64,000 nt of DNA from Methylorubrum sp. B1-46 (GTDB taxonomy: Bacteria; Pseudomonadota; Alphaproteobacteria; Rhizobiales; Beijerinckiaceae), in contig NZ_CP088247.1 in the NCBI RefSeq assembly GCF_021117295.1, forward strand, positions 627,501 through 691,500. The letters run 5' to 3'. The position numbers and the translations under genes are program-made. Below, in pieces: positions 8,747 through 18,370 of the stretch (position 1 is the stretch's first letter; each line of letters starts with the position of its first letter). Below the pieces are notes generated by a model that ran no database searches, was not told where the DNA came from, and saw only the letters and a list, made by a program, of their open reading frames with translations.

Positions 8747-10141
8747 ATGATGGAAGCGGCCCACGAAACGTTCACGCCGACGGGCCGCCACCTGCGCCTC
8801 GACACCTTCGTGCGCCTGCGCTGGCTCGCGCTCACCGGACAGAGCGCAGCGGTCGTCGGCGCGCAGTTCGGCCTCGGCCTCAACCTGCCCTTCGGTTGGT
8901 GCTTCCTCGTCATCGCCGCCTCGTGCTGGCTCAACCTCGCGCTGCGGATCCGTTTTCCCGCGAGCTACCGCCTGAGCGACGATTCGGCCGCACTCCTGCT
9001 GGCCTTCGATATCGTCCAGCTCGCGGGCCTGCTGTTCCTCACCGGCGGCCTGCAGAATCCGTTCTCGCTCCTGTTCCTGGCCCCCGTGCTGATCTCGGCC
9101 ACCGCGCTACCGCCGGAGCGGACACTGGCGCTGGGGCTTCTGGCGGTGGGGCTCGCCACCCTGCTTGCCCTCGTCCACCGTCCCCTGCCCTGGTTCGCCG
9201 ACGGGCGGATCGAGCTGCCCTTCCTCTACGTCTCGGGGGTCTGGACCGCGATCCTCCTCGGCACCGCCTTCACCGGCGTCTACGCGTGGCGGGTGGCGGA
9301 GGAGACGCGCCAGCTCGCCCGCGCGCTCGCGGCGACCGAACTGGTGCTCGCCCGCGAGCAGCATCTGTCGCAGCTCGACGGCCTCGCCGCGGCGGCGGCC
9401 CACGAACTCGGCACGCCGCTCGGCACCATCATGCTCGTCGCCAAGGAGCTCGACCGGCAGCTCGGCCCCACCGCTTCGCCGGCCATCGCCGAGGACCTCA
9501 GCCTGTTGCGCGATCAGGTGGATCGCTGCCGCGGCATCCTCTCGAAGCTCACCTCCATGGGGGAGGAGACCGAGGAAGGGGAGACCTTCCTGCAAACCGT
9601 CACCTTCGGCCACCTCGTCGAGGAACTGGTCGCCCCCCAGCGCGCGCTGGGCATCGCCGTCGAGGTGTCGAAGCAGGGCGAAGGGCCGGAGCCGGTCTGT
9701 CGTCGCAACGCGGGGGTGATGTTCGGGCTCGCCAACATCCTCGACAACGCCGTGGATTTCGCCGAGTCGCGGGTTCTGGTCGAGGCCCGCTGGACCGCCG
9801 AGCGCGTGACGCTGACGATCCGCGACGACGGGCCGGGCTTTCCCAGCGAAGTGCTGCTGCGCGCGGGCGAGCCCTACGTCACGACCCGGAGCCCTGGTCG
9901 CTCACGCAATCCCGACGAGGCTGGCGGCGGTCTCGGGCTTGGCCTGTTTATTGCCAAGACGCTGATCGAACGCTCCGGCGCGCAGCTTCTCCTGTCGAAC
10001 ATCACGGAAGCCGGAGCCCATGGCGCCCTGGTGCGCGTGACCTGGGCACGTCACGTTTTCGAGAGGGAAGCGATTGCGCCCCATCGCGTTGCGCACAATT
10101 CTCTGCGACCCCTAACGGAACGCGATGCCGCACCCATATAA
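8747..10141 (+). CDS. regB: Redox-responsive sensor histidine kinase RegB/ActS/PrrB
   Basis: Membrane histidine kinase that senses redox state and phosphorylates RegA, 464 aa. Residues ~25-180 hold six predicted membrane segments. The RegB heptad GGLQNPF, which binds ubiquinone in Rhodobacter RegB, is present at 100-106. The H-box AAAAHELGTPLGTI places the phospho-His at 219. A Cys at 261 (VDRCRGIL) matches the redox-active Cys of RegB. ATP-binding blocks follow (NILDNAVDFA, DDGPGF, GGGLGLGLFIAKTLIE). The start is one of two adjacent ATGs (8747 or 8750). regA follows 36 bp downstream. Confidence 0.93.
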   Translation: MMEAAHETFTPTGRHLRLDTFVRLRWLALTGQSAAVVGAQFGLGLNLPFGWCFLVIAASCWLNLALRIRFPASYRLSDDSAALLLAFDIVQLAGLLFLTGGLQNPFSLLFLAPVLISATALPPERTLALGLLAVGLATLLALVHRPLPWFADGRIELPFLYVSGVWTAILLGTAFTGVYAWRVAEETRQLARALAATELVLAREQHLSQLDGLAAAAAHELGTPLGTIMLVAKELDRQLGPTASPAIAEDLSLLRDQVDRCRGILSKLTSMGEETEEGETFLQTVTFGHLVEELVAPQRALGIAVEVSKQGEGPEPVCRRNAGVMFGLANILDNAVDFAESRVLVEARWTAERVTLTIRDDGPGFPSEVLLRAGEPYVTTRSPGRSRNPDEAGGGLGLGLFIAKTLIERSGAQLLLSNITEAGAHGALVRVTWARHVFEREAIAPHRVAHNSLRPLTERDAAPI

Positions 10142-10177
10142 TGCACATAGATGACACGAACCGACGAGGAGTGCCGC

Positions 10178-10780
10178 ATGCTGACGCAGAGCGGGACGAC
10201 GGTGCCAGGCTCGGACACCGCTTTTCTTTCCGATTCCGATCCTCTCGCCGCCTTCAGCGATCGCAGCCTGCTGATCGTTGACGACGACAGGCCGTTCTCG
10301 ACCCGCCTTGCCCGGGCCATGGAGGCGCGTGGCTACGAGGTGCATGTGGCCGAGAGCGTGAGCGAGGGCGTCGCGGCGGTCGAGAACAAAGCGCCCGCCT
10401 TCGCCGTGATCGACATGCGATTGGGCGACGGCAACGGGCTCGACGTGATCGCCCGCCTCAAGGAGCGCCGCCCCGAGGCGCGCGGCGTGATCCTGACAGG
10501 CTACGGCAACATCGCGACCGCCGTGACTGCGGTGAAGCTCGGCGCCTTCGACTACCTCGCCAAGCCTGCGGATGCGGACGAGATCCACGGCACGCTGATG
10601 GCGCAGCCGGGCGAGCGCGCCGATCCACCGGAAAATCCGATGTCGGCCGACCGGGTCCGGTGGGAGCATATCCAGCGGGTCTACGAGCTGTGTGGGCGCA
10701 ACGTGTCCGAGACCGCCCGGCGCCTCAACATGCACCGGCGCACCCTTCAGCGCATCCTCGCCAAGCGCGCGCCGCGCTGA
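10178..10780 (+). CDS. regA: Response regulator RegA/ActR/PrrA
   Basis: Cognate regulator of RegB, 200 aa. The receiver domain has acidic residues at 35-37 (LLIVDDDRPF), the phospho-acceptor Asp79 in FAVIDMRLGDGNG and Lys129 in DYLAKPAD. The C-terminal Fis-type helix-turn-helix (NVSETARRLNMHRRTLQRIL) binds DNA. The ATG at 10178 was preferred over an in-frame ATG at 10151 because GAGGAG lies at the right distance before it. In relatives RegA controls respiration, carbon fixation and other redox-linked genes. A hairpin terminator follows. Confidence 0.93.
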   Translation: MLTQSGTTVPGSDTAFLSDSDPLAAFSDRSLLIVDDDRPFSTRLARAMEARGYEVHVAESVSEGVAAVENKAPAFAVIDMRLGDGNGLDVIARLKERRPEARGVILTGYGNIATAVTAVKLGAFDYLAKPADADEIHGTLMAQPGERADPPENPMSADRVRWEHIQRVYELCGRNVSETARRLNMHRRTLQRILAKRAPR

Positions 10781-10810
10781 CGGAGAGGACCGCACGAGCG
10801 GGATCCGAGC

Positions 10811-10842
10811 GGCTGGCGGGACACCGCCGGCCGTTTCGTTTT
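10811..10842 (+). terminator. Putative terminator after regA
   Basis: A 9-bp stem (GGCTGGCGG/CCGCCGGCC with one G-T pair) around a GACA loop is followed by GTTTCGTTTT. It sits 30 bp past the regA stop, as expected for a rho-independent terminator. Confidence 0.6.
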
Positions 10843-10962
10843 CCACCTCGTTTGTCCTGACCGCTGGCCGCATAGGCGGCGGAGCGCCGGAACGGGCAGT
10901 TGCGCCGGACACCGGCCTCGGGCTACTTCGCCGCTCGAAGAGTTGAACAGGCTTACGCGCGT

Positions 10963-11187
10963 ATGCGGAACCTCATCACGATCCTGGGGCTGATGGTGCT
11001 GGTCGGCACGGAAGTGTTCGCCGCGGCTATTGCTGCCGGCTGGGCCCTCGCCGGATTGCTCGACCTGGGCGACCAAGTCGGTCACATCCTCATGGGCCTG
11101 TTCAGCCTCGTCGCCGCCTGGATCATGGTCCAGCTCTGGCGCCGTGCCACGGAAGCCGAGCCGATCGGATCGGCGAAACGTCGATAG
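10963..11187 (+). CDS. Small membrane protein of unknown function
   Basis: A 74-aa protein with two predicted transmembrane helices: residues ~5-31 (LITILGLMVLVGTEVFAAAIAAG) and ~38-58 (VGHILMGLFSLVAAWIMVQLW). They are joined by a short GLLDLGDQ loop, and the tail is charged (RRATEAEPIGSAKRR). The frame is open 21 codons further upstream, but those residues are not membrane-like; the ATG at 10963 starts just before the first helix. It lies alone between regA and purS on the same strand. No family recognised. Confidence 0.6.
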   Translation: MRNLITILGLMVLVGTEVFAAAIAAGWALAGLLDLGDQVGHILMGLFSLVAAWIMVQLWRRATEAEPIGSAKRR

Positions 11188-11207
11188 AGGAGGATGTCGC
11201 GGTGACG

Positions 11208-11227
11208 CTATCACGAAATCGCGATAG
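11208..11227 (+). terminator. Possible weak terminator hairpin
   Basis: CTATCACG and CGCGATAG pair around an AAAT loop with one mismatch, followed by AGTTTCCTT. It lies 21 bp after the stop of the small membrane protein and upstream of purS. Confidence 0.35.
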
Positions 11228-11371
11228 AGTTTCCTTCTGCTGCGATCCGTTTGTCATCTGCGTTCCGACCGCGACGCGGTATTCGGACTTTTCGCGCGTG
11301 GTCGGGCACCGGTTCCTCGAGCATAGCTCTCCTGCGGTCCGACCCGCGCCTCTTCCAAACGAGTTTCTGCC

Positions 11372-11610
11372 ATGAAAGCCCGCATCGTCGTCACCTTGAA
11401 GACCGGCGTTCTCGACCCTCAGGGGAAGGCGATCGAAGCGGCCCTGAAGTCGTTCGGGATCGAGGAGGTCTCCGGCGTGCGTCAGGGCAAGGTCTTCGAC
11501 TTGGAGGTCGCCTCCGAGAGCCGCGAACAGGCCGAGGCGACGCTAAAGGCCGCCTGCGAGAAGCTGCTCGCGAACACCGTCGTCGAGAACTACACCGTCG
11601 AGATCGCCTG

Positions 11611-11611
<1 letters not shown>
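11372..11611 (+). CDS. purS: FGAM synthase subunit PurS
   Basis: Small subunit of the three-part formylglycinamidine ribonucleotide synthase (PurS/PurQ/PurL) that helps channel ammonia, 79 aa, the normal family length. The sequence has the typical opening MKARIVVTLKTGVLDPQGKAI, then the GIEEVSGVRQGKVFDLEV block and the ending EKLLANTVVENYTVEI. Its stop overlaps the purQ start by one base (TGATG), so the two are translationally coupled. purL is not adjacent. Confidence 0.96.
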
Positions 11612-12291
<680 letters not shown>

Positions 12292-12297
12292 GGCTTC

Positions 12298-12320
12298 TCG
12301 GCCCCGTTCAACGGGGCCGA
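12298..12320. terminator. Terminator hairpin after purQ
   Basis: A perfect inverted repeat TCGGCCCCGTT / AACGGGGCCGA with a one-base centre starts 7 bp after the purQ stop. It lies between convergent purQ and apt and could serve both, although no U-tract is present. Confidence 0.65.
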
Positions 12321-12344
12321 AAGAGCCGGTTGCAGGGGCGGCCT

Positions 12345-12890
12345 TTAGTGCCCCTCGAATTCCATCAGCGTGCGGACCGTGACGCCGAGGTCACGCAGGC
12401 GCTGGGCGCCGCCGATCTCCGGCAAGTCGATGACGAAGCAGGCGGCGATCACCTCGGCACCGAGCTGGCGCAGCAGGTTCACCGCCGCCGTCGCGGTACC
12501 ACCGGTGGCGATGAGATCGTCGACAAGGATCACCCGGTCGCCCGGCTTGATCGCATCGACATGGATCTCGATCTCGTCGGTACCGTATTCCAGCGCGTAG
12601 GCCGTCGAGACGGTCTTGTGGGGCAGCTTGCCCTTCTTGCGGATCGGCACGAAGCCCGAAGAGAGCTGGTGCGCCACCGCGCCGCCGAGGATGAAGCCGC
12701 GCGCCTCGATGCCCGCGACCTGATCGATCCGCCCGCCCGCATAAGGATGCACCAGCGAATCGACCGCGCGACGGAACGAGCGCGGATCGCTGAGCAGCGT
12801 GGTGATATCGCGGAATATGATGCCCGGCTTCGGGTAATCGGGAATCGAGCGGATCGAGTCCTTCAGGGCGGAGTGGCGGCGGACTTCCAT
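12345..12890 (-). CDS. apt: Adenine phosphoribosyltransferase
   Basis: Purine salvage: converts adenine and PRPP to AMP in the cytoplasm, 181 aa, standard length. The PRPP-binding motif is [14 protein letters not shown] at residues 120-133. The conserved [11 protein letters not shown] and [10 protein letters not shown] blocks, and the [11 protein letters not shown] loop, support Apt rather than other phosphoribosyltransferases. It is convergent with purQ. Confidence 0.96.
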   Translation of the reverse strand: MEVRRHSALKDSIRSIPDYPKPGIIFRDITTLLSDPRSFRRAVDSLVHPYAGGRIDQVAGIEARGFILGGAVAHQLSSGFVPIRKKGKLPHKTVSTAYALEYGTDEIEIHVDAIKPGDRVILVDDLIATGGTATAAVNLLRQLGAEVIAACFVIDLPEIGGAQRLRDLGVTVRTLMEFEGH

Positions 12891-12966
12891 GCGGGGCGCT
12901 CGATTCTTTTCGAAGATCGCGGCGGTTAGAGCAGAAGGCTCGGCATGAAGCCAAGCCTCTGTCCTG

Positions 12967-13758
12967 TCAGGCGGCCTTGCGCAGCAGGCCGATCAACTCG
13001 CGGTGCAGCACCTCGTTGCCACAGGCCACCGAGCGGGCGGCGAGCGGCTCGGCGCCGCCATCCGCGCTGGAGACGAAGCCGCCGGCCTCGCGCACGAGGA
13101 TGATGCCCGCCGCGATGTCCCAGGTCTGGAGGTCGCGCTCCCAGTAGAGGTCGGTCCGTCCGCAGGCGACGTAGGCGAGATCGAGCGCCGCCGAGCCGAG
13201 GCGGCGGGTGCCGCCGGAGACCGCCATCACCGCGGCGACCTCCTTGAGCAGCCGGCCGTGGCTGCCACGGCCGAGATAAGGCGTGCCGTAGGCGACGAGC
13301 GCGTCGGCGAAGTCCTGGCGGCCGGAGACGCGCAGGCGCCGGTTGTTGAGGAAGGCGCCCTTGCCGCGCTCGGCGATGAACAGCTCGTCCTTGGCCGGAT
13401 CGTAGATCACGCCGGCGACGATCTGGCCGTCGCGCTCCAGCCCGACCGAGATCGCGAAATGCGGGATGCCGTGCAGGAAGTTCGTGGTGCCGTCGAGGGG
13501 ATCGACATGCCAGGTATGGCTCTTGTCGGTACCCTCGATGTTGCCGCTCTCTTCCATGATGAGGCCGTAGCCGGGCCGCGCCTTCATCAGCGCGTCGCGC
13601 AACACTTCCTCGGCCTTCCGGTCGGCGGCCGAGACGAAGTTGCCGGGGCCCTTGCGGGAGACCTGAAGGTTCTCGATCTCGCCGAAGTCGCGCTTGAGCC
13701 CACGGGCGGCCTTGCGCACGGCATCGACCATGACGGTCATGAGGGGAGAGTTGATCAT
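12967..13758 (-). CDS. suhB: Inositol monophosphatase family protein (SuhB-like)
   Basis: Mg-dependent phosphatase of the IMPase/FIG fold, 263 aa. Metal-site motifs are Glu70 in IMEESG and Asp86/Asp89 in [15 protein letters not shown], plus the second motif [16 protein letters not shown] near residue 215. SuhB-type proteins hydrolyse inositol-1-phosphate and related sugars, and in some bacteria bind RNA polymerase; which role applies here cannot be told. It is 76 bp upstream of apt on the same strand. Confidence 0.9.
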   Translation of the reverse strand: MINSPLMTVMVDAVRKAARGLKRDFGEIENLQVSRKGPGNFVSAADRKAEEVLRDALMKARPGYGLIMEESGNIEGTDKSHTWHVDPLDGTTNFLHGIPHFAISVGLERDGQIVAGVIYDPAKDELFIAERGKGAFLNNRRLRVSGRQDFADALVAYGTPYLGRGSHGRLLKEVAAVMAVSGGTRRLGSAALDLAYVACGRTDLYWERDLQTWDIAAGIILVREAGGFVSSADGGAEPLAARSVACGNEVLHRELIGLLRKAA

Positions 13759-13901
13759 GCAAGTCGGCTCGCAGCCCCTGTAAGGAGGCCCTGCTGGAAG
13801 AAAAATCTGTCAGCGCTTCTATACGCCTTGCGCCGCAGCGCCAGGGGTGATCGGCGCAAGGCCGGTATCCGGCAGGAACCGCCGAGTGGGGCGCGCCGTC
13901 C

Positions 13902-14522
13902 TCAGCCGAGGCTGGCGAGGAAGCGGACGGCCGCGCCCCGCGGATCGGGTCCGCGCATCGCGCCGCCCATCACCGCGACGCCGGCAGATCCGGACTCCCG
14001 GCAGGCGCGGGCGTTATCCGCGTCGATCCCGCCGAGCGCGAAGACCGGTAGGCGGTGGACCGAGGCGGCACGAAGCGCATTGAGGCCGAGGGCGGGGCCG
14101 TAGCCAGGCTTGCTCGCGGTGGGGAAGATCGGACTGAGGGTGGCGTAGTCGGCGCCCGCCGCCGCCGCCGCCGCCGCGATCTCGGCAACCGAATGGGCCG
14201 AGAACCCGATCAGCGCAGCGGGGCCGAGACGTTGCCGCGCTGCGTGGATCCCCTCGATCCCGCCCGAGCCCGTCAGGTGGACACCGTGTGCGCCCGTCTC
14301 TGCCGCGAGATCCACGTCGCCGCCGACGACGAGATAGCCGCCGGCCGGCGCCAGGATCGCGATCAGGTCGCGGGCGAGATCTAGCCGTGCGTCGCGTCCG
14401 AGATCGCGGTCGCGCAGCCAGACGAAGCGGGCACCGCCCGCCACCGCCGCGCGGACGGTCTCACGCAGCGGCCGGTCGGCGCCGTGGCGATCGGTGACGA
14501 CGAGGAGGGGTGGAAGCGCCAC
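13902..14522 (-). CDS. thiE: Thiamine-phosphate synthase (ThiE/TenI family)
   Basis: Predicted to couple HMP-PP with thiazole phosphate to form thiamine phosphate, 206 aa TIM barrel. The family blocks are FVWLRDRD, AHGVHLTGSG, the LSPIFPTASKPGYGPALGL loop and LPVFALGGI. The usual GVHLGQxD substrate loop reads GVHLTGSGG, so this is a divergent ThiE or a TenI-like paralogue. Its position 6 bp after thiG at the end of a riboswitch-controlled thiamine operon favours ThiE function. Confidence 0.8.
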   Translation of the reverse strand: MALPPLLVVTDRHGADRPLRETVRAAVAGGARFVWLRDRDLGRDARLDLARDLIAILAPAGGYLVVGGDVDLAAETGAHGVHLTGSGGIEGIHAARQRLGPAALIGFSAHSVAEIAAAAAAAGADYATLSPIFPTASKPGYGPALGLNALRAASVHRLPVFALGGIDADNARACRESGSAGVAVMGGAMRGPDPRGAAVRFLASLG

Positions 14523-14528
14523 CTGCCC

Positions 14529-15338
14529 TCACGACCCGACGAGGCCGAGCTGCGGGCTCGACGGCTCGGCCCGGCCACGGCGCGGGATGCGCCCGGCGCG
14601 GTGGGCGAGGCGGCCGCCCTCGACGGCGTGGCGCATGGCAGACGCCATCCGCACCGGATCGTCGGCCTTGGCGACCGCGGTATTGATGAGGCAGGCCGCC
14701 GCCCCGAGTTCCATGGCGATCACCGCGTCCGAGGCGGTGCCGATACCGGCATCGACGATCACCGGCACCTTTGACCGGCGGCAGATCAGCTCGATATTGG
14801 CCGGGTTGGCGATGCCCATGCCGGAGCCGATCAGCGAACCCATCGGCATCACCGCGGCACAGCCGAGATCGGCCAGCCGCTCGCAGATCACCGGATCGTC
14901 GTTGCAGTAGGGCAGCACCGTGAATCCGTCATCGACGAGGTGGCGGCAGGCTTCGAGCAGCTCGGTCACGTCCGGATAGAGCGTCTCGCGGTCGCCGATC
15001 ACCTCGACCTTGATCCAGTTGGTGCCGAGCGCCTCGCGGGCGAGTTCGGCGGTCATGATCGCGTCGCGTGCCGTCTCGCAGCCGGCGGTGTTGGGCAAGA
15101 AGCGGGCGCCCTTCAACTTCTGAAAGGTGTCCGAGCCGTGGCCCTGGAGTGAGACCCGGCGGATCGAGGCGGTGACGACCTCGGCGCCCGAGGCCCGCAC
15201 CGACTGCGCCATGATCTCCTGGCTCGGATAGCCCGCCGTGCCGATGAACAGCCGCGAGGCAAGCCGCACGCCGGCGATCTCCAGCGCGTCGTCCCCTTCA
15301 GCGGATGTCTGGGCGAGGGTGGTGTCGTGATGGTTCAT
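14529..15338 (-). CDS. thiG: Thiazole synthase ThiG
   Basis: Forms the thiazole phosphate ring of thiamine from deoxyxylulose phosphate, glycine imine and ThiS thiocarboxylate, 269 aa. The Schiff-base Lys110 lies in [10 protein letters not shown]. Other signatures are [34 protein letters not shown] and [15 protein letters not shown]. The ATG at 15338 is preceded by GAGGCTGAG and starts 5 bp after the thiS stop; the longer open frame overlaps thiS. It works with ThiO and ThiS from the same operon. Confidence 0.95.
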   Translation of the reverse strand: MNHHDTTLAQTSAEGDDALEIAGVRLASRLFIGTAGYPSQEIMAQSVRASGAEVVTASIRRVSLQGHGSDTFQKLKGARFLPNTAGCETARDAIMTAELAREALGTNWIKVEVIGDRETLYPDVTELLEACRHLVDDGFTVLPYCNDDPVICERLADLGCAAVMPMGSLIGSGMGIANPANIELICRRSKVPVIVDAGIGTASDAVIAMELGAAACLINTAVAKADDPVRMASAMRHAVEGGRLAHRAGRIPRRGRAEPSSPQLGLVGS

Positions 15339-15342
15339 GCGC

Positions 15343-15555
15343 TCAGCCTCCCTGCATGGCGCGGACGATCTCGATGCGGTCGCCCTCGTTGAGGGCTGTC
15401 TGGCCCCAGGCGGTTTTCCGCACGACGCGGCCGTTGACGGCGATGGCGATGCCTTCAGAACTCTCGATGCCCCGCTCCTCGGCTTCCGCCGCGAACAAGG
15501 CGGCAAGGTCCGGCACCTCGCGCTCGCAAGGCTCTCCGTTGACGGTCAGCCTCAT
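15343..15555 (-). CDS. thiS: Sulfur carrier protein ThiS
   Basis: Ubiquitin-like sulfur carrier, 70 aa. It begins [11 protein letters not shown] and ends MQGG; the C-terminal Gly-Gly is the site that is adenylated and thiocarboxylated. The [13 protein letters not shown] and [12 protein letters not shown] segments are typical of ThiS. Its ATG overlaps the thiO stop (ATGA). It lies within a much longer open frame in which only this part is genuine. Confidence 0.93.
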   Translation of the reverse strand: MRLTVNGEPCEREVPDLAALFAAEAEERGIESSEGIAIAVNGRVVRKTAWGQTALNEGDRIEIVRAMQGG

Positions 15556-16769
15556 GCCACGGCCCTCCCCCGGTTCTCGTTTGACGCGAAGCGCGCGCGG
15601 CCGAAGCCGCGGGCGAAATCCGGCAGCGCGCCCTCGCCGACGAGGGCCGCGACCGCGTCGGCGGTGGCGGGCGCGAGCAGGTAGCCGTTGCGGTGATGGC
15701 CGGTGGCCACCACGAGGCCGGGTGCAGCCTCCTCGATGATTGGCGCGTCGTCGTCCGAGGTCGGGCGGAAACCGCTCCAGACCGCATCGATTTCCATCTC
15801 CTCGATGCCGGGCAAGACGCGACGCGCCCCTTCGAGCAGGGCGAATAGGCCGCCCGCGGTGACGCCGCTGTTGAAGCCGCAATCCTCCACGGTCGCGCCG
15901 ACGATGAGGTGCCCGTCGCCCTTGGGCGCCATGTGCACGGCGTCGGTCCAGACCATGCGGGAGAGGGTGCCGGTGCGCCGGGTGGTGCGCAGCGCCAGCG
16001 ACTGACCCTTGAGCGGGCGCACCGGAAGCGCGAGGTCGTCGGGCAGCAGGCCCGCCTCCCCGCTCCAGGCACCGGCGGCCAAGATCACCGTCTCGGCTGC
16101 GAGCACGCGGCCATCCGCGCGTAGACCTGTGACGCGCCCGCCCTGGCGCTCCAATCCTTCGACGGCGACATCCTCGACGATGGCGACACCCGCCGCCTCG
16201 CAGGCGCAGAGCAGCGCCTCCATCACGAGGCGGGGATCGACCTGCGCATCCAGCGGACAGAGGATGCCGGCGGTGACGTTGGGGCGCAGCAGCGGCTCGC
16301 GGGCGCGCACCTCCGGACCGGAGAGCCACTCGGCGGCGACGCCCGAGCGCCTCTGCAGGTCGTGGCGGAAACGCAGACGCTCCACCTCGTCGCGGCCGAT
16401 GGCGATGACGAGCGTACCGTCCGCGCGGTAATCGATGACTTGGCCGGACGCCGCCTGGAGCGCGTCGCGAAAGGCCGGCCAGCGGCGCAGGGATTCGAGC
16501 GCCAGTGGCAGCAGCAGGTCGGAGCCGGGCTCGTGCTCGGCGGCCGGAGCGAGCATGCCGGTGGCGGCGAGGCTCGCACCGCTGCCGACGCGTCCCCGCT
16601 CCACCACGGTGACCGAGCGCCCGGCCTGCGCCAGCCGCCACGCGATCGACAGGCCGATCAGCCCGGCCCCCACGACCGCAATGTCGGCGCGCTGCGGCAA
16701 CGCGGCCGTGCGCGGGCGTATCGCGAGGGAGCGGCGCTGGCCGATCGGCGAGGTCAGCAAGTCGGACAT
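15552..16769 (-). CDS. thiO: Glycine oxidase ThiO
   Basis: FAD-dependent oxidase that makes the glycine imine used by ThiG, 405 aa. The dinucleotide-binding motif ADIAVVGAGLIGLSIAWRLA is at ~28-47. DAO-family features follow: GTLVIAIG, GILCPLDAQVDPRLVMEALL, and the C-terminal WSGFRPTSDDDAPIIEE and ATGHHRNGYLLAP. The ATG at 16769 is the first after the TPP riboswitch leader, leaving ~90 nt between aptamer and start. It is the first gene of thiO-thiS-thiG-thiE. Confidence 0.93.
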   Translation of the reverse strand: MSDLLTSPIGQRRSLAIRPRTAALPQRADIAVVGAGLIGLSIAWRLAQAGRSVTVVERGRVGSGASLAATGMLAPAAEHEPGSDLLLPLALESLRRWPAFRDALQAASGQVIDYRADGTLVIAIGRDEVERLRFRHDLQRRSGVAAEWLSGPEVRAREPLLRPNVTAGILCPLDAQVDPRLVMEALLCACEAAGVAIVEDVAVEGLERQGGRVTGLRADGRVLAAETVILAAGAWSGEAGLLPDDLALPVRPLKGQSLALRTTRRTGTLSRMVWTDAVHMAPKGDGHLIVGATVEDCGFNSGVTAGGLFALLEGARRVLPGIEEMEIDAVWSGFRPTSDDDAPIIEEAAPGLVVATGHHRNGYLLAPATADAVAALVGEGALPDFARGFGRARFASNENRGRAVA

Positions 16770-16861
16770 CGAAAAAACGGGCCTTCCGCGGATCTGCCCG
16801 CAGGAACCGGCACCATGTGCTTCTCGAAGAAGCGGGGGTCCGCTCGAATGAGCGACCCTCA

Positions 16862-16970
16862 GGTCCAATCCCTACGCCGGTATGAGCCGGATCAGGTTCG
16901 AAGGATTTCCGCGCTGCCGGTGACGGCGATAGCGGTTTCTCAGCCCCTTGTCGGGGATCTCCCTGGAACA
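16862..16970 (-). promoter_or_regulatory. TPP (THI element) riboswitch
   Basis: Read on the minus strand, the leader contains the hallmark GGGGCTGAGAAA (complement of 16936-16947) and then CCTTCGAACCTGATCCGG and CATACCGGCGTAGGGA (complement of ~16870-16902). These are the two thiamine-pyrophosphate-binding arms of the THI box. A short P1 helix can form between TCCA at the 5' end and TGGA just after the GTAGGGA. It lies ~93 nt upstream of thiO and should repress the operon when TPP is abundant. Confidence 0.93.
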
Positions 16971-17095
16971 TCCCGGATGTGGGCCCAGTCGGTCGCGCGG
17001 TCAATCCCTTCCGGATTGGGATCGAACAAATCAGCCTACGCACCGCACCGTCAGCCGTGCACGGGCCGGTGGCCGGCGGCGCATTCTCGAAAGAA

Positions 17096-18370
17096 TTATT
17101 CGGCGGCTGCGGCCTTCGCGGCCGGCCGGCGACCGGGGCGATAGACTGTCATCGGCTCCTCGAAGCCGTCGAGGGCATGGCTCCCCAGCGGCTCCGGATC
17201 GCCCCAGAGGAAGTCCACGAACGGCTTCGACATCAGGAGCGGTTCCTGAAGCGTGCGGTTGAGCCGCGCGAGGCGGCTTGCGAGGTTCACGTCCCGGCCG
17301 ATCACCGTGAAGTCGAGCCGGGTACCGGAGCCGACATTGCCGTAGGCCGCCTCGCCGTGATGCAGGGCGATGCCGGCATCCACCGCCGGCTCGCCCTCGC
17401 CGAAGCGTCCGACCGCATTCGCCTCGGTGAGCGCGGCGAGCGCCGCCTCGGCGGCCGTGAGCGCGCTCTTGGCCGCGCCGCCGAGGTCGTCGCCCGACTC
17501 GCGGAAGATCGCGAGCAGGCCGTCGCCGAGATATTTCAGCACCTCGCCGCCCTCCCGCTCGATCGGCGGGACGAGACAGTCGAAGAAGGCGTTCAGGAGA
17601 TCGACCGCGCCCTCCGGCGTCCGGTCGGCGGACAGGCGGGTGTAGTCGCGCATATCCGCGAACAGGATCGCCGAGCGGATGCGGCGCACCTGCCCGCGCC
17701 GGATGTCGCCGGACAGGATCGCCCGGTGCGGCTCGTCGCCGACATAGATCCGAAGCACCGTATCGAGCTGCTTGTTGAGCAACCGCATCTCCATCACCGC
17801 GGCGAGCGCGGGCATCACAAAGCGCAGGATCGCGATGTCGTCGTCGCGAAACCCGCCCTCGGCGCGGGTGGCGAAGGTGATGCCGTTCTTGGTGCCGTTG
17901 GTGAAGATCAGCGGAGCGATGAGGTAGTGGGTGTACCCGGCGGCCTTCAGTTCGGGAATGATCGCGAAGGCATTGTCGGGGGTCTTCGCGAGATCGAGGC
18001 TCAGCCACTCGCCGGATCCGTGGACGGCGTAGAACGGGCTCGCCTGATACGCTTTCGCCGAAACCTCGCCGTGGGGAAACAGCCGCACCGTGGAGCCGGC
18101 ACCCCGCGTCCAGACGCGGCCGACGCCCGAATACTCGGAATGCAGCGTGTCGATGGCGGTGGAGGCGCGGTCGATCGGTACGCCGATGGCGTTGAGACGT
18201 TCGGCCAACCCCGCGAGCAGATCGTCGGCCTTCGGCAGCCGAGCGCCCTCGCCGAGTAACCAGTCGCGGATGCCAACGCAGGGTTGAAGTGCTCCGAACG
18301 GGACGTCCTCGGCTTCCGATCCGTCGGCGAGGGCCGTCGGCATTGGTCTCGGGGCGTCCGCGTCGCGCAT
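17096..18370 (-). CDS. Class III adenylate/guanylate cyclase
   Basis: Predicted soluble nucleotide cyclase, 424 aa from the chosen ATG. Residues ~1-190 form an uncharacterised, possibly GAF-like sensor domain, with DWLLGEGARLP and the HYLIAPLIFTNGTKNGITFAT segment. The C-terminal cyclase homology domain carries the metal-binding ILFADMRDYTRLS and YLGDGLLAIF motifs and the VIGRDVNLASRLA block. There are no membrane segments. The start is uncertain: alternative in-frame starts lie at 18343 and 18595, none with a good ribosome site. Which nucleotide it cyclises is not decided. Confidence 0.83.
   Translation of the reverse strand: MRDADAPRPMPTALADGSEAEDVPFGALQPCVGIRDWLLGEGARLPKADDLLAGLAERLNAIGVPIDRASTAIDTLHSEYSGVGRVWTRGAGSTVRLFPHGEVSAKAYQASPFYAVHGSGEWLSLDLAKTPDNAFAIIPELKAAGYTHYLIAPLIFTNGTKNGITFATRAEGGFRDDDIAILRFVMPALAAVMEMRLLNKQLDTVLRIYVGDEPHRAILSGDIRRGQVRRIRSAILFADMRDYTRLSADRTPEGAVDLLNAFFDCLVPPIEREGGEVLKYLGDGLLAIFRESGDDLGGAAKSALTAAEAALAALTEANAVGRFGEGEPAVDAGIALHHGEAAYGNVGSGTRLDFTVIGRDVNLASRLARLNRTLQEPLLMSKPFVDFLWGDPEPLGSHALDGFEEPMTVYRPGRRPAAKAAAAE

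Noticed and set aside
15343..17043. 566-aa frame covering thiO and thiS
   Set aside because: Only the last 70 residues (ThiS) are protein-like; the rest is a shadow of thiO.
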